From Linnemannia hyalina (lineage: Eukaryota; Mortierellomycota; Mortierellomycetes; Mortierellales; Mortierellaceae): DNA of 64,000 nucleotides. The notes beneath the pieces were generated by a model that saw only the letters and a program-made list of their open reading frames with translations, made no database searches and was not told the origin of the DNA. The translations under genes and the position numbers were made by a program. How positions within the stretch are numbered: the stretch's first letter is position 1; each line of letters starts with the position of its first letter. The stretch is from positions 186,001 through 250,000 of the forward strand of contig JAHRHY010000001.1 in NCBI GenBank assembly GCA_019671135.1, given 5' to 3'. Below are positions 1 through 11,735 of this stretch, in pieces.

Positions 1-1991
1 GAACAAGGAGGAGGAGAAGGAAGGAGATGATGGATGTGGTGAAAGGAGAACGAAGAAGGGAAGGAAAAAAAAGAAAGAGTGGTAAAGCAGCAGCCTATTT
101 ATATGTCTCTCGTGCCCATCAATAGGTCATTGATATCCTATCGATTCCTATACATCAGCATCATCATCATCATCACCATCACCATCACCCACTCGACCTG
201 AATGTTGTCGATGACTGCCCTATGTTGTTGTTGTTTTTCATCACTGGTCGTTGCTTGCTGATTCATCATTGGGCTTGTCGTTTTTGGTGTCTTGTTGTTC
301 ATTGATTCAATGCCTCAAGACGGCCATAGTGATTGAAGTCCGTGGGTATCCTGAAATCCTGCTTGGAATGATCTCCAGGGCACCCACATGTGTACCTCTA
401 AATAATCTGTAAGAGTCCGATGTGCTAATTTCCCCGCCGACGGTCGTCCACATGCATCAAGAGAGATACATACTCCTTCCTTCTTGCATGCCATCTCCTC
501 ATTCTCTCTTTTCCCTCCATCTTTCCTATTCTCGCCCTTTTGAACAGGGCTCCCCTTTTTTTTTCTTCCACTCTTGCTTGACTTCTCCATACTCTCGGAG
601 CCAATTGCCAAATCGAGCCTTTCCTTCTTATCCTTCTTCCTGTCCGTGTCGACAACTTATCGTCATGCGGGTCCTGTGTAGAAAGTCATCCTAACTTTTC
701 TGTTGTTGTTATTGTTATTGACATATTCCCCGAAAAAAACTACCCGGGAAGAACAAAAAAAAAAGAACTTATCAACACAAGAACTTTCCCACACTCCATC
801 ACTGTGGTCGCCATGGACACTTCTTTCCTTTTTTTTCCTTTTTCCTTTTCTTTCCCCGGACTTTTTTATATATATATTTTTTAAAAATTCAGTACAGTAC
901 TCGAGTCGCGTGTACACTCCTGTATGTCTTTTGTTCCGTGAAATCCCTTCTGAAATCTGTGGAGAAAAAGATTTCAGAGTTTTTCTGTGGCTCGATTTTT
1001 TTGGCATGTGGTACGTGGGGAAGAAAGTGTACAAGAGAGCGGGGGGAAATAAAACAACTCTCCTGCCCTACTAGGGTATGTATGCAGCTCGAAAAAGAAC
1101 CGGGATGCAAGGCAGAGAGATAGAAGAAGCCAATTAGACTGACCTGTAAGATCGCTGCACCTTGGACTCATGGCCTTTTCGCCTTTCGTCCTCGTTGGTT
1201 TGTATCATCCATGATTCATCCTTGCCCCATGCTATGCTCGATCAAGATGGTTGATAGTGCTGAAGCGTGCGAAAAAAAAACCTAGGGTCCTGAAAGCCGT
1301 TGGAAATCGCTGATGGTGTCGAATGGTTGCTTGAGAGTGTGGAAAAGATTGAAGATAGAAAGGGTTACAAAGGACGGAGCGACAGTGGTATTTATATGTT
1401 TACAACCCTCATGTTCTCGGCTCGAAGATGGTCAGCTTACACTCCCCCGTTACACTCACCGTTTGCCCGCCCGTACAAATACTACTTTAATTCACAAGCA
1501 CTTTGTTGTTTTTATTGTGTGTACCCAACTGCTTCCGAAACGGTCCTTGTTCACTTTCCGAGTGGCGAAAGAGAGAATGAGGGTGGACCCTGCATTTGGG
1601 CCAAATCATCAACAACAGAACTATCATCAGGGACAGTTGGACGCGTCGACCTTCTAAAGAATAATAGCATTTACGATTCTACCCATAAGGCCAATGCGTC
1701 TTCTATCGTAAAGTAACATTCAATCAACATTCCTTCTTGAACATGCTCAATATTGCGATCTGAACCTCGCTACGTTTCCCTCCACCTCCACGACAGGTCG
1801 CTCTTCCTCGCCCTTCGCCGCCTACCTCTATAAATCACAGGTAACGTGACTTTTATAACGAGATTACATATACAAAGGATTGATGGCAAAAAAAAAAAAA
1901 AAAAGTGAATGAACGCCCAGGCTGCTACAAGTCCAAGATCCAAATCTAACTTCGATCTCCTCTTCCTACATCCCATTCCATCCATCCAACC
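1..1991. other. intergenic, left edge to P-loop kinase gene
   Basis: No convincing gene. The stretch holds a CAT/CAC trinucleotide run near 160-190, pyrimidine-rich blocks (480-650, 820-860) and a 16-A tract near 1889-1904 shortly before the next gene. Open frames here (for example 1300-1716 on the plus strand) show no domain, no biased composition typical of the neighbouring genes and no supporting splice pattern. Confidence 0.5.
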
Positions 1992-3052
1992 ATGTCGTCT
2001 GCTCAGAAGGTCCTCCTCCTCATCGGACCCCCCGGTTCGGGAAAGTCTACCTTTGCCAAGGCCCTCACCAAAGTCTTTCCCGTACGTCTAATTCCTGTTC
2101 TGCATTCAACCAACAACAACACCAACAACAACAACATCCAACATAATATAATAGCCTAAAGGAAACAAAACATCTTTCCTATCAACATAAGACTAATAAC
2201 ATCAATTGAAAAAAAAACGATCCAAAATAGAACTTTGTCCGTATTAACCAGGACGATTTGGGCGACAGACATGCCTGCGAGGAGCTGACAATGTCCGCCC
2301 TCCAGGCCAACAACCGGACCCAATCCGTTGTTATCGACCGCTGCAACTTTGACCAGGACCAACGCAAAGTCTGGATCAACATTGCCTCTCAGCTCTCCAT
2401 CCCCGAGGTCGATGTTATTATTATGGATACCGAATTCTATGACTGCAAGAAGCGTATCCTTGCTCGCAGCAACCACCCGACCCAGGTCGAGGGAGCCCAG
2501 GGAGTCGATGTCCTCTACAAGTTCATGGAGATGTTGACCCTCCCCACTTACTTTGAGGGCATCACGAAGATCATGCGTTTGGAACCCCAGGCGACGGCAG
2601 AGTACTCGGACGAGGCTGTCAAAGAGATCATGGAGAACTTGTCCAAGGTCGAGAAGCCCGAAAACTTGCAGGCCCCCCGCTGGCAGAAGGAGGATTATTA
2701 CTTCAAGACCCAGTACCACCGTGACGAGGAGGCTTACCGTGCTCGCAAGGCTGCCCAATACGCTGCTTCGCAACAGACTCAGAAGACTACTGGTCATAAG
2801 GCAGGATTGGAGGTTGATGAGGAAGGGTTTGCGGTCAAGAAGCGTCCTGGACAGAAGGATGAGCAACTCTCGGCGCCTGCCCCTGTTCGCCCCCCACTCT
2901 TCGGTGCTGCCGGTGGTGGATGGAGAGCCCGTGAGGCTGCCAAGCAGCAGGAAAAGGCCCAGCAGGAGCCCAAGAAGTTTGGACCTACCCTTTACGAGGT
3001 TCCTAAGCCTGCCGTCACCAACCCCTTCGACCTCCTCGGCGACGACGAGTAA
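1992..3052 (+). CDS. P-loop (AAA_33 / polynucleotide-kinase-like) ATP-binding protein
   Basis: Two exons, 1992-2081 and 2231-3052, joined by a 149-nt intron with a GTACGT donor and an AATAG acceptor, give 303 residues. Exon 1 encodes an almost immediate Walker A loop, GPPGSGKST (residues 12-20). Exon 2 opens with VRINQDD (33-39) and carries VVIDRCNFD (63-71), the layout of the small-molecule/nucleic-acid kinase branch of P-loop ATPases that includes the kinase half of polynucleotide kinase and aprataxin-like fungal proteins. No phosphatase, HIT or DNA-binding domain follows. The last 100 or so residues are charged and low in complexity and end in an acidic tail (LLGDDE). The start is chosen because it is the only ATG that puts the Walker A loop in frame with the spliced body. 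It probably phosphorylates a nucleotide or nucleic-acid end, but the substrate cannot be read from the sequence. Confidence 0.85.
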
Positions 3053-3469
3053 TTTATCGGCACATTCATTCGTCTTTCACACCATTACCGTCAACACCAC
3101 GGGTACTTGAAGTCTTAGATAATGCAGGAGCAGGATCACTGAAGATGGCGCATTTTGGTACCCGCCACTTTACGCCAGATTTTTGACCGGAAGCGAGGCT
3201 GAGGATAATAGAGTGCTTTTGTTGTCAGGATTCTTGGACTTCAGGATTTTTTTGTCTCTCTTCACCCCAGGGCAACTTCACTTTTTCAAAGCGACCTTCT
3301 GCTGTTTTTCTCTGCCTTTTCATTCATACACTTTTTTTTACGAACACCATACAATTATTTACTACCTCATTTTTTTCCCTCCATACATTTTCATTTCTGT
3401 TTTATTTATGTTTTTATCAAGGTTTCTACTAATAAACCACACTTCCCGATCAAACAACCCCCGAATGCC
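3053..3469. other. intergenic, convergent 3' ends
   Basis: Space between the 3' ends of the P-loop kinase gene (+) and the first F-box gene (-). It is T-rich on the plus strand and fits overlapping or abutting 3' UTRs. Nothing else is seen. Confidence 0.5.
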
Positions 3470-5170
3470 CTAAACATGCCAATGCCGCCACCGCCCAAGG
3501 GGACTCAACAGCTTCCTCAACGGAACCCCCTGCGAATGTAGCCATTCTGCCGTATCTTCATTCACCTGCCTAATCCCCCTGATGACCAACCATTCTAGGT
3601 TTCTACACCCGACGAGTAACCGGATCCCTTCGTCTGTGAAATCGTTGCAGTTTTTTAGGGACAGTTTTCGGAGATGGGGGACGTATGATCCTGTTTGTTG
3701 GTTGGGGTGTGGGTATGGGGGTGGGATGGATGTGAGGAGGGGGTGTATGGACTGTGAAGGTCCTGCGAGAGTATGAGGCGATCCAGTATTGTTATTGTTG
3801 TTGTTGTTGTTGTTGTTGGTAGTGGTGGTGGCGGTAGGGATCTGATACGGTGGAACTACCTGCACTTCCTGATCCATCATCGTCGTCATGGGCGCTTGAC
3901 CCGCAACTCCTAAAACACCTCCAGCATCAGCGCCTTGCCCCTCTACCCCATCACCAAACGAAGCCGGACTCTGGTCGCCAAAAGCAATAGCCTCCAACGC
4001 CCTCACCGTGAGCCCATAACACTGATCCAACCGCAACTCCTCTAACTCGGGTGATCTCCTCAACAGCGCAATCAAATCCTCGTCCTGGATCTTTGTATGG
4101 ATAAATGATGCTTTCTTCAGCGCCAGTGCCTGCACTGTCGATGGTGTGGGGGAAGACGAGAGGAGGGGACGGGTGAGGGTTAGGGGTGAAAAGTCGTCGA
4201 GGGCTGTACACCCCGCGAGGCTAAGGTCTTGGAGGTGCGGTAACCAGACTTGAATCCCTTCTAGATCTTGTAGTTGTACGCAGTCCTGGAAATTCAGCTC
4301 CAACAGCTTTGTCCATGTTGTCGCTCCATCGTCCTTGTCAATACTATAGTCATTTGATTGGTGAAAGCGCAAATGTCGAAGAACAGAATTCCTCACAATC
4401 AATGTCTGCAACTTGCTAAAGGCGCTCAGAGTCGTCCAGAGAACCTGCACCGACTCGGCCCCTTCCCAATCTTCGAGCACTATTGTACGGACTCCACGCG
4501 CAGTCCTGGGGTTGTGCGCCAAGCGGGTTAGGAAGGAGAGGAAGGATGTCTCGATCTTTGTCCAGGGTGAGTGTTTGGGCTGCCGTTGTATTACTGTTGA
4601 GGATGTTGGGGATGTTGATAAAGTATCCTGCTGGTGTTGTTGTTGTTGCTGGATAGAACGAGGAATGTTGGCAGAGATGGTCACCGACGGTCCTGCTCCT
4701 CCTGCATCTAGTCCAGCCGCCGCCCGAGTATCCTCGATCCAAGAACTGGTAGGCGAAGGCGACGTCGCTGCAAGGGACTGCCGATGCACAATCAGATTCG
4801 CATCCGAGCTGTGTTGAAATACACTCTCCTTCCCTGCTCCTACTTCTGTACCACCAAGACCAAGATTAGCCCTTCGGTGCTGCGACTGCTGAGCCCCAGC
4901 ACCGCCTCCAACCTTGAAGAGCAACTGTTTCGAGAATTCGAGTCGGTCCCAGAATACGGGTTCAAGGACTAGTGTGTTGGTCCAAGTGGAGACGAGGCGG
5001 AAGGCGAGGAGGATGGGCAGTGGGAGGAATGATAGGACTTGGAGGACGATTTCCGAGGGTAGGGACGTTAGCGATATCGTTGATAATGGTGGTGGGTGTG
5101 CGAGGGAGGAGGTGCCCGACTGTGCAGTTGTGGGTTTTGCTTCCATGTCCATGTGCATATCGACGTCCAT
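3470..5170 (-). CDS. F-box / leucine-rich-repeat protein
   Basis: Intronless frame of 566 residues starting at MDVDMHMDMEAK. An F-box lies at about residues 34-80 (SLTSLPSEIVLQVLSFLPL, then a conserved W in EPVFWDRLEF). It is followed by scattered leucine-rich repeats of the cysteine-containing type (LLELNFQDCVQLQDLEGI, ELEELRLDQCYGLT, LRKLSLKNCNDFTDEGI). F-box proteins recruit substrates to SCF (Skp1-cullin-F-box) ubiquitin ligases and the LRR part normally selects the substrate; the target is unknown here. The middle contains low-complexity inserts: a Q run, a T run and a 10-Asn run encoded by a GTT/AAC microsatellite at about 3790-3820. A second F-box/LRR gene lies directly upstream in the same orientation, but the two are too different to be a recent duplication. 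Confidence 0.85.
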   Translation of the reverse strand: MDVDMHMDMEAKPTTAQSGTSSLAHPPPLSTISLTSLPSEIVLQVLSFLPLPILLAFRLVSTWTNTLVLEPVFWDRLEFSKQLLFKVGGGAGAQQSQHRRANLGLGGTEVGAGKESVFQHSSDANLIVHRQSLAATSPSPTSSWIEDTRAAAGLDAGGAGPSVTISANIPRSIQQQQQHQQDTLSTSPTSSTVIQRQPKHSPWTKIETSFLSFLTRLAHNPRTARGVRTIVLEDWEGAESVQVLWTTLSAFSKLQTLIVRNSVLRHLRFHQSNDYSIDKDDGATTWTKLLELNFQDCVQLQDLEGIQVWLPHLQDLSLAGCTALDDFSPLTLTRPLLSSSPTPSTVQALALKKASFIHTKIQDEDLIALLRRSPELEELRLDQCYGLTVRALEAIAFGDQSPASFGDGVEGQGADAGGVLGVAGQAPMTTMMDQEVQVVPPYQIPTATTTTNNNNNNNNNNTGSPHTLAGPSQSIHPLLTSIPPPYPHPNQQTGSYVPHLRKLSLKNCNDFTDEGIRLLVGCRNLEWLVIRGIRQVNEDTAEWLHSQGVPLRKLLSPLGRWRHWHV

Positions 5171-5479
5171 GATTTGTAGTGTAGCGGTTGCTTGTGGCCC
5201 CAGGCGAGGGTAGGTTTTTCAAGAGGGGTTTTCCTTATTTATGAGGTATCGGTGGTTCAGGAGGGAGAAGAGTGAAGAGTGAAGAGTGTGGGGTGAAGAG
5301 CGTGTCGATGTCATGTCTCTTTATCTTTTTTATTCCTTTTGTCATCTCCACTTCGCCGAAACGCGATGTCGATATGACTGCTTTTTGCGTCACACTCAAA
5401 AATGATTAAGAATGAGGTCTGTTCTAGTGGCTACAACATCTACTCTATAGGCACAATAAATAAAAAATAAAAAGATGGC
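5171..5479. other. intergenic between two tandem F-box genes
   Basis: 5' flank of the first F-box gene and 3' flank of the second. It contains three copies of a GAGTGAAGA-like motif around 5265-5290. No gene seen. Confidence 0.4.
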
Positions 5480-6754
5480 CTAGGTCTTCTTGTGCCAGAC
5501 GAGCTTGTATCCCTCGGTGGTCTCGGGGTCAACGTACTTGGCAAGGCCCAAGGACTTGAACCGCTGGTCCATCAACAGACTCTGGGCCAACTCGACAATC
5601 ACCAACACCTGCAAGTTTGGGCAGAACAACAACGCCTCAAAGAACTTGCTCGACGTCGCTCCGGGGGCTACCAAATGCAACTGCTCCAATCGCCTGCAGG
5701 ATTTGGCGACAGCAATCAAAGACTCTTGACTGAACGCCATCCCGGTCTCGGTGGTCCCTGCGCGTGGGAGGATAAGGTTGCGGAGGTACCGGAGCTTGGC
5801 CAGGGTCTGGAATGAAAGGTCCGAGATCTGGTTGGCGTCCAGCAGCGATATATACTCTAGTCGCAAACAATTCGTCGTCAGTTCGATCAAGGCTTCATCG
5901 TTGAATTTGGCTTCAAAGGATTCGAACCACGAGACGTTGAGGTGGCGGAGGTTAGGGCAATGCTTTGCAAACTCGATCATCTCGGTCGCGCCCAGATTGT
6001 CGTCCGAATCGAGCAAAACAAGTTTTGTCAGTGCCTTCCCACAGGTCCGGGCCAGTTGTTGGAAAGTTTCCGAAGGAATGCTCTTGCAGCGCTTGAGGAC
6101 CAGTTCAGTCAGGGGGTTGGTATGGGTCGCAAAGACGTGGAATGGATGCCCATTCCCGACAGGTAGGACGGGGCAGATATAATTGGTCAGGGTCAGCATC
6201 GACAGGCGACGACAGGCCTCGGCGAGGGCATTCCAGGGGATGAGTCCCTCCTCGACCTCGTTTGAAAGTTGAGGCCCTGTCGCAAAGACGAGTGTTAAAT
6301 CCCGGAGTCGTCTACTACAGTGTTCTGACAGCGCGAGGACGACATCGGGGGTGATCCAATTGATGACGAACTGACCGTTCTGCTTATCGACCACGTCATG
6401 TGAGTCAATGATCTCGATCCTCTTGACAAAGTCGCCATACTCGTGAGTCGATGAAAAGTCGGCATTCTCAGTCTGTTGGATGAATGTCTCGAGTAGTTCG
6501 CCTGCGTTCCAGCCGTGGAAGTTCCGTTCCTGCCAGAGGAGTGGGGAGGCAATGGCGTTCCATGACTTGCAGACGAGCGAGACGGGGCCGAGGTGGTTGT
6601 GGATGGTCCGGATGCGGTGGTTGAGGTAGTCGTAGTGTTGGACGGAAAGGAAGGAGAAGATGTATCGGAGGATGTTGGGTCTCAGCGACTGGATGGTTAC
6701 GGGACCTGCACGCTCCTCTTCCTGGTGCTCGATTGGTTCTGATGCTGGGTCCAT
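5480..6754 (-). CDS. F-box / leucine-rich-repeat protein
   Basis: Intronless 424-residue frame. The F-box-like segment at about residues 24-77 (LRPNILRYIFSFL, then VSLVCKSWNAIASPLLW) is typical of the fungal F-box-like (F-box_5/12) families. Several cysteine-type LRRs follow (PNLRHLNVSWFESF, RLEYISLLDANQISDLSFQTL, RRLEQLHLVAPGA, PNLQVLVIVEL). It probably acts as a substrate adaptor of an SCF ubiquitin ligase. The C-terminus ends in a basic tail, VWHKKT. The start is the first in-frame ATG after stops and is preceded by an AT-rich leader. Fungi of this group commonly carry many such genes, so no specific orthologue is claimed. Confidence 0.85.
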   Translation of the reverse strand: MDPASEPIEHQEEERAGPVTIQSLRPNILRYIFSFLSVQHYDYLNHRIRTIHNHLGPVSLVCKSWNAIASPLLWQERNFHGWNAGELLETFIQQTENADFSSTHEYGDFVKRIEIIDSHDVVDKQNGQFVINWITPDVVLALSEHCSRRLRDLTLVFATGPQLSNEVEEGLIPWNALAEACRRLSMLTLTNYICPVLPVGNGHPFHVFATHTNPLTELVLKRCKSIPSETFQQLARTCGKALTKLVLLDSDDNLGATEMIEFAKHCPNLRHLNVSWFESFEAKFNDEALIELTTNCLRLEYISLLDANQISDLSFQTLAKLRYLRNLILPRAGTTETGMAFSQESLIAVAKSCRRLEQLHLVAPGATSSKFFEALLFCPNLQVLVIVELAQSLLMDQRFKSLGLAKYVDPETTEGYKLVWHKKT

Positions 6755-7811
6755 CTTTGTGATTATTGTGAGTATGGTTGTTGTGTCGTGTGATAGAATG
6801 TTGACCTCTGCTCGTTCCCACGTTGTTGTTTTCTTGTGACCTTCCTCCTGCGTGTGTGTGTGCCTTGGTGTTGGTGGCTATGATTAGGCGAGCCTTGACT
6901 CGAATGACGACCCTATTGGTGAGAAGAAAAAAAAGAGTACGGTCGAGCATGTGTGAGCAAAACAAATGGTGTTGCTGTGTTCGAGTGACCCAATGGGCAG
7001 GCATGGCAAGCCTTTGTTCGCGAGGATGCGTGTCGCTGATTATTCTTTTCTTTTGATGAGCATTTTTTCTTTTTTTTCTTGTTGTTTACTTGTGTGGTGC
7101 TCACTGTTTTCTTACTTGCCTTGTGTATGGGATGGTTGGATGAGAGCGAGAGAGGGTGCAGTGAAGAGAGAAGGAAAGAAAAGAGAAAGAGGAAAGAAAA
7201 GAAAAGGAAGAAAAAGACGCTGGTGACGCCAGGTGAAAAAAGAGGGGGCAGATAAAGAGAGAATGAAAGAAAAAAAAAAGGGGACGAGGAGGTCCAGTTC
7301 AAGGGAATGGAAAACAGAACAGAGGAAGGAACGGAGGGTATGAGAGAGAGCAGAGCACAAGGTCCAATTTGCGAGTGTCTCATCCGTCCATCCTCTCTCC
7401 CCCCTGGCCCCCAAAACAGAGCACAGAGATGTGCCCTTGAGACAGTTGGCTATTGCTGCTGTTCATGGTTCGAGACCCGCATGGTGCATCCGCCACCTGT
7501 TTGTTCTACTCTACTATCATCAGTGGTGTTCTATTCTTTTTTTCAACGGCCTGACCTTTTTTTTTTTTTTTTTTTTTTTTGTCAGTTTTTATTTTGCCAC
7601 TTCTTTTTTTTACCTTTCCGCTTCTTTGCCTTTGCTCGCCACTTCTTCCGTTCCTCTCTCCCTTGTTACCTTGTTACTTCTCACCCTCACTCACTCACTC
7701 ACTCATCATTCACATCCTTACAACCTCCACTCTCGCCCCTACTCACCCGCCTCACACCTTCACCTTCACCTTCACCAAAGAGCCGCCTTCATCATCATCA
7801 TCATCATCATC
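6755..7811. other. divergent promoter region, F-box gene / MAPKKK
   Basis: Shared upstream region of the second F-box gene (-) and the MAPKKK (+). It is strongly strand-asymmetric: purine-rich on the plus strand at 7140-7300, then a 24-T tract at 7557-7580, then pyrimidine-rich DNA with a CTCA repeat (about 7680-7706), and a CAT repeat that runs into the MAPKKK start codon. Confidence 0.5.
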
Positions 7812-10800
7812 ATGACGAGCTCATCCCCTCGCTCATTCACCTTCTCCGCTTCAAGCGGAACACCCACCCCCACAACCCCAACCTTCGACATCTACTCTTA
7901 CTCAAATGCATCCTCATACTACGAGATCATGCGCCAGTGGGACGACGATGGCATCTCCACCTGGCTCTACGACAATAAAATGGCCCACTACGACAACCTC
8001 TTTGTCGGTAAGGGACTCTTTTATTTATATGCGAAAGAGAGAAAGTTAAAAGTCGCCAGATGGACTCACTCAGACCCTAATACATGATATGATAGAGCAC
8101 TGTGTCAGAGGAGCGGCGTTGCTGGAACTGGATCATTATGCACTCAAGGAGATGGGCATCTCGTCGCTGGCCGACAGGATCAGGATACTTGCTGCTGTCA
8201 AGACCTTGCGCATTCGTTGTCTTGTGGTGCATCCTTTGAGTAATGGTGGTGGTAGTAATGGGTACAGTCATTACCAGGGCAGCTCCAACAAGGTAACCTT
8301 TCAGGCCTCTTGGGTTTTGTTTCAGGAAGCAGGTACAGGAAGACATACAACGCCAATGGGCTGTAGATACTGGTCAGGACTGTTAGACGTCGAGTCCCAT
8401 TGTAATAGCAGGAACAGGAAAGCACCCGTTGTCAGCTGCACGGAGCAGATTGGCCTTCATTGATATCCGTTTCATCAGTAACAGGAGCATATATTGATGA
8501 GCATAGCAGACATGTGTGGACAATCGACATGGAATACGAGAAAATAACACTTGTTCATTGCTAAAAACAACTTGGCACTGACAGCCCCATCATGGCATAC
8601 AGGAAATATGTACTGACAAGCATGCGCGTTAATAATTGTTAATCATAGGAAAAACTGGAGGTACCTTCGATCACAAAGAAGGAATCGCACGGACTAGGAC
8701 TCGGCGGAGAGGGCTCGTTGCTAAAGTCGCTCAAACGCTCAGGGTCTTCCAAAGCTTTAAACCTGAAACGCTCAAACTCCAAGGCCCTCGGTCGCTCCAA
8801 TTCCAAGAAGCAGACCAACTTTGAAGAACCCACCTCGCCCAGAACACCGGTACGTTTGTTTCTTTTTGTATTAAAGGCTTCGAAGGAGTATTCAAAAAGG
8901 CACGCAATGGTCGGCAAAGCGGCTAATGCGGACTATTTTCTATTCAACTCCCACAGAGGTCCTCGCATGAGGGAGGCATCATGTCACTAGAGTCTGTCAA
9001 ACACGTAAGGCTCAAGCATCATTACCTCAGGATTGGGAAATCTTGTATATCGGGATTGTAACTGATGTTCATATTTTTTTTTACTGAAAACAATAGAAAT
9101 GTATCAGGGTGTTCGATGATGGTGGACAGTCAAGGATTGTTAATGTGCACGACGTGATGGATGCGGGCGTAATCTATACCCGAGTCTTGCACAAGTTCAA
9201 CATCACCGACGACATGGAAAAGTACTCCATGTTTACCCTTGGAGAGACTGGTGATGGTACGTCCAGGAGATTGATCTGCTGTTTTTGTGGCATATAGCTC
9301 TCCAGCCTTTACGTCTTGCATTTCCTAACTATGAACGCCTTTGCTCTTACTAGCACGGAGCTTGGCTGATGAGGAGTTGCTTAATATTTGCAAGAGTCTG
9401 GATCGACCAGAGAAGGAACGACTCATACTGCGCAAGAAGCACCTGCCTGTGAGCCACGACGTGTTGAAGAGACGCGGCACATCCAAGAGGTCGGGACGAG
9501 GCGACACTGACCTCGCATCACCGACTGCCAATTCGTTCAAGGAATCGTCCTCGCGCATGCAGACCTTCTTCGGACAGCGACCCCCAGATGAGATTATTGA
9601 GAGCAACTTGCAAGAGTACTTCCCTGGACATCGCAAGGAGCTTTTGCGAGAGGTCAGCAATGTGCGCAACTCGCTCTTTTTCAGAAACTCCCAGTACATG
9701 AACAGGAGCTCTTATATACCCCGACATTCATACTTGATCGAGCCTGGCCAGGCGGATGTCCTTTCCCAGTCTTTGGCCCACTTGTCCCTACAGGAAGCTG
9801 ATGAGACTGATGATACCGAAGATGTCGAAACCGCTGCCCCAACCTCTCACTCTAGCCCTTCACTGAACCAGGTCTATGGACAGCAATCGCCAGGACAGTC
9901 TACAGTGGTGGAGTCATCGAGACCGAACGACAAACAGGAGCTAGATGAGGAGGAGGAGGAGGAGGAGGTGGTGGTGGTGGAAGAGGAAGAGAAAACGCGC
10001 CATTCCGAGGAATCGTCCACCAAGGATGGATATGGTGCAAGTATACCCGGCGTGATTATCTCTGAGCACTTGGAGACAACAGAGGTCAAGCGTCGCGAAC
10101 CAGCGACGATCCAGCGGTCTTCGAGTATCAAGAGTCAGGAGAGCGCCATTTCTAACGCATCAAGCGGGTCGACCTCAGAGGCCGGTGCCAGCACGTCTTC
10201 GGGCTTTCCTTCGAAGCGAGATACTGCTGCACGGATGTCGCGGATATCGTTGGCCAGTCAAAAGTACCACAACTCTGCATGGAACCGTTCTTCTGGATCG
10301 ATTGCGTCGTTGGCTTCAATCTCACCCCGGGTGCAGAGCAACTCCACGGCCGAGCTCATTCCACGACCCCGACAGCCGAGTGGAAACAAACAGCGCGGGG
10401 CCTCTGAGGGTGGTGCGAAGAGTGAGAACAATGTCATTCCATTGGAGAACGATTACTCATGGTGGATCCGAGGAAAGTTTATTGGAGCAGGATCGTTTGC
10501 CCGTGTCTCGCTCGGATGGCATAGACAGCACGGCACGTTCATGGCGGTCAAGCAAGTGGAAATGTCGGTGAGCAACTCGCAAAAGGAGGACAAGCAAAAG
10601 ATGCTGGTTGAGGCATTGGAGCGGGAGATTGATCTGTTGAAGCAGCTGCATCACGAGAGGATTGTGCAATACATTGGATCGGACATTGAGAAGGGCCACA
10701 TCAACATTTTCCTGGAGTATGTTCCCGGAGGCTCGATTGCGACACTGTTGGCGAACTATGGCCCGTTCTCGGAGGTGCTTGTGCGGTCGTTTGTGAAGCA

Positions 10801-11735
10801 GATTCTGGAGGGACTGGATTATCTGCACGAGTGTGATATTATCCATCGGGACATCAAGGGTGCCAACATTCTTGTCGACAACAAAGGCTGCATCAAGATT
10901 TCCGATTTTGGTATCTCCAAGAAGGTCGAAGAGCGTAAGTTTTTTGATTTGTGGTTATTTTTGGTGGCGTTCTTTTGAGAAAGAAGAAAAACGTCAGTGT
11001 TTCGGTTTTGAAGCACACCGTTTGATCAATTATGCGGGCGATGGAGTACTGATTAATCAATCAATGAACCAATGAATCAATAGACCTAAAGTCGATCCAG
11101 GTCAAGTCAAGCCGACCATCGTTGCAGGGGTCGACATTCTGGATGGCACCCGAGGTGGTCAAGCAGATCGAAACGACCTACAAGGCCGATATTTGGAGTT
11201 TGGGCTGTTTGGTCGTCGAGATGTTTACAGGCACTCACCCGTTCCCCCAGTTCTCGCAGATGCAGGCTCTCTTCCAAATCGGCTCCAACTGCACCCCCGA
11301 CGTCCCCGACGACATTTCCGACGACGCCAAGGATTTCCTCAAGATGGCCTTCGAAGTGTAAGTCCGTTTCTTGTCCTCATTGTCATATGCTTTTATTACT
11401 TTTTGTCTTCTGTGTATTATGCTGTATTCTCATTGTTGATCAATGTTTTGGCTTTGCCGCGTCTTCTTGTTCCTGGGTGTCGATCAACTAATTCTCCATG
11501 ATATTCTTCTGTTATGTGGGGCTGTATCTGATCCTACTGTTTCTCCTCCTAACTTCTTCTTCTTGCTACTTTCTCTTATCCCACTTATTCTCTTTTTGAC
11601 CGCCGTCGTTCGTCATTCAACTAAACCTCACCTCTAACCCTGACACCTGAAAATGGATCGCATTACAGAGATTACCATATCCGACCATCGGCGAGGATCT
11701 TACTGGGTCATTTGTTCATCCAGCAGCTTTCGTAA
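7812..11735 (+). CDS. STE11: Ste11/Byr2-type MAP kinase kinase kinase (SAM - RA - kinase)
   Basis: Eight exons: 7812-8007, 8096-8292, 8649-8849, 8957-9004, 9097-9256, 9354-10934, 11084-11357, 11669-11735. All introns are GT-AG and phases agree, giving 907 residues. Order: SAM domain (about 45-108; [33 protein letters not shown]), a basic Ser/Lys linker, a Ras-association/ubiquitin-like segment (about 215-300; [17 protein letters not shown]), a long Ser-rich acidic linker, then a C-terminal kinase. The kinase shows GAGSFARV, catalytic Lys about 667 (MAVKQVE), [12 protein letters not shown] (Asp about 767), DFG about 785, MAPE, and the MAPKKK ending VDYHIRPSA in the last small exon. Ste11/Byr2 kinases phosphorylate the MEK of pheromone, filamentation and osmotic cascades; SAM binds Ste50-type adaptors. 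The last exon is only 67 nt but restores the conserved kinase end. Confidence 0.93.

Noticed and set aside
1300..1716. 138-residue plus-strand frame before the P-loop kinase
   Set aside because: No recognisable motif, overlapping similar-length frames and AT-rich intergenic composition.
7460..7490. GGTTCGAGACCC resembling a tRNA T arm
   Set aside because: No pairing 5-bp stem and no acceptor stem partner at the right distance.
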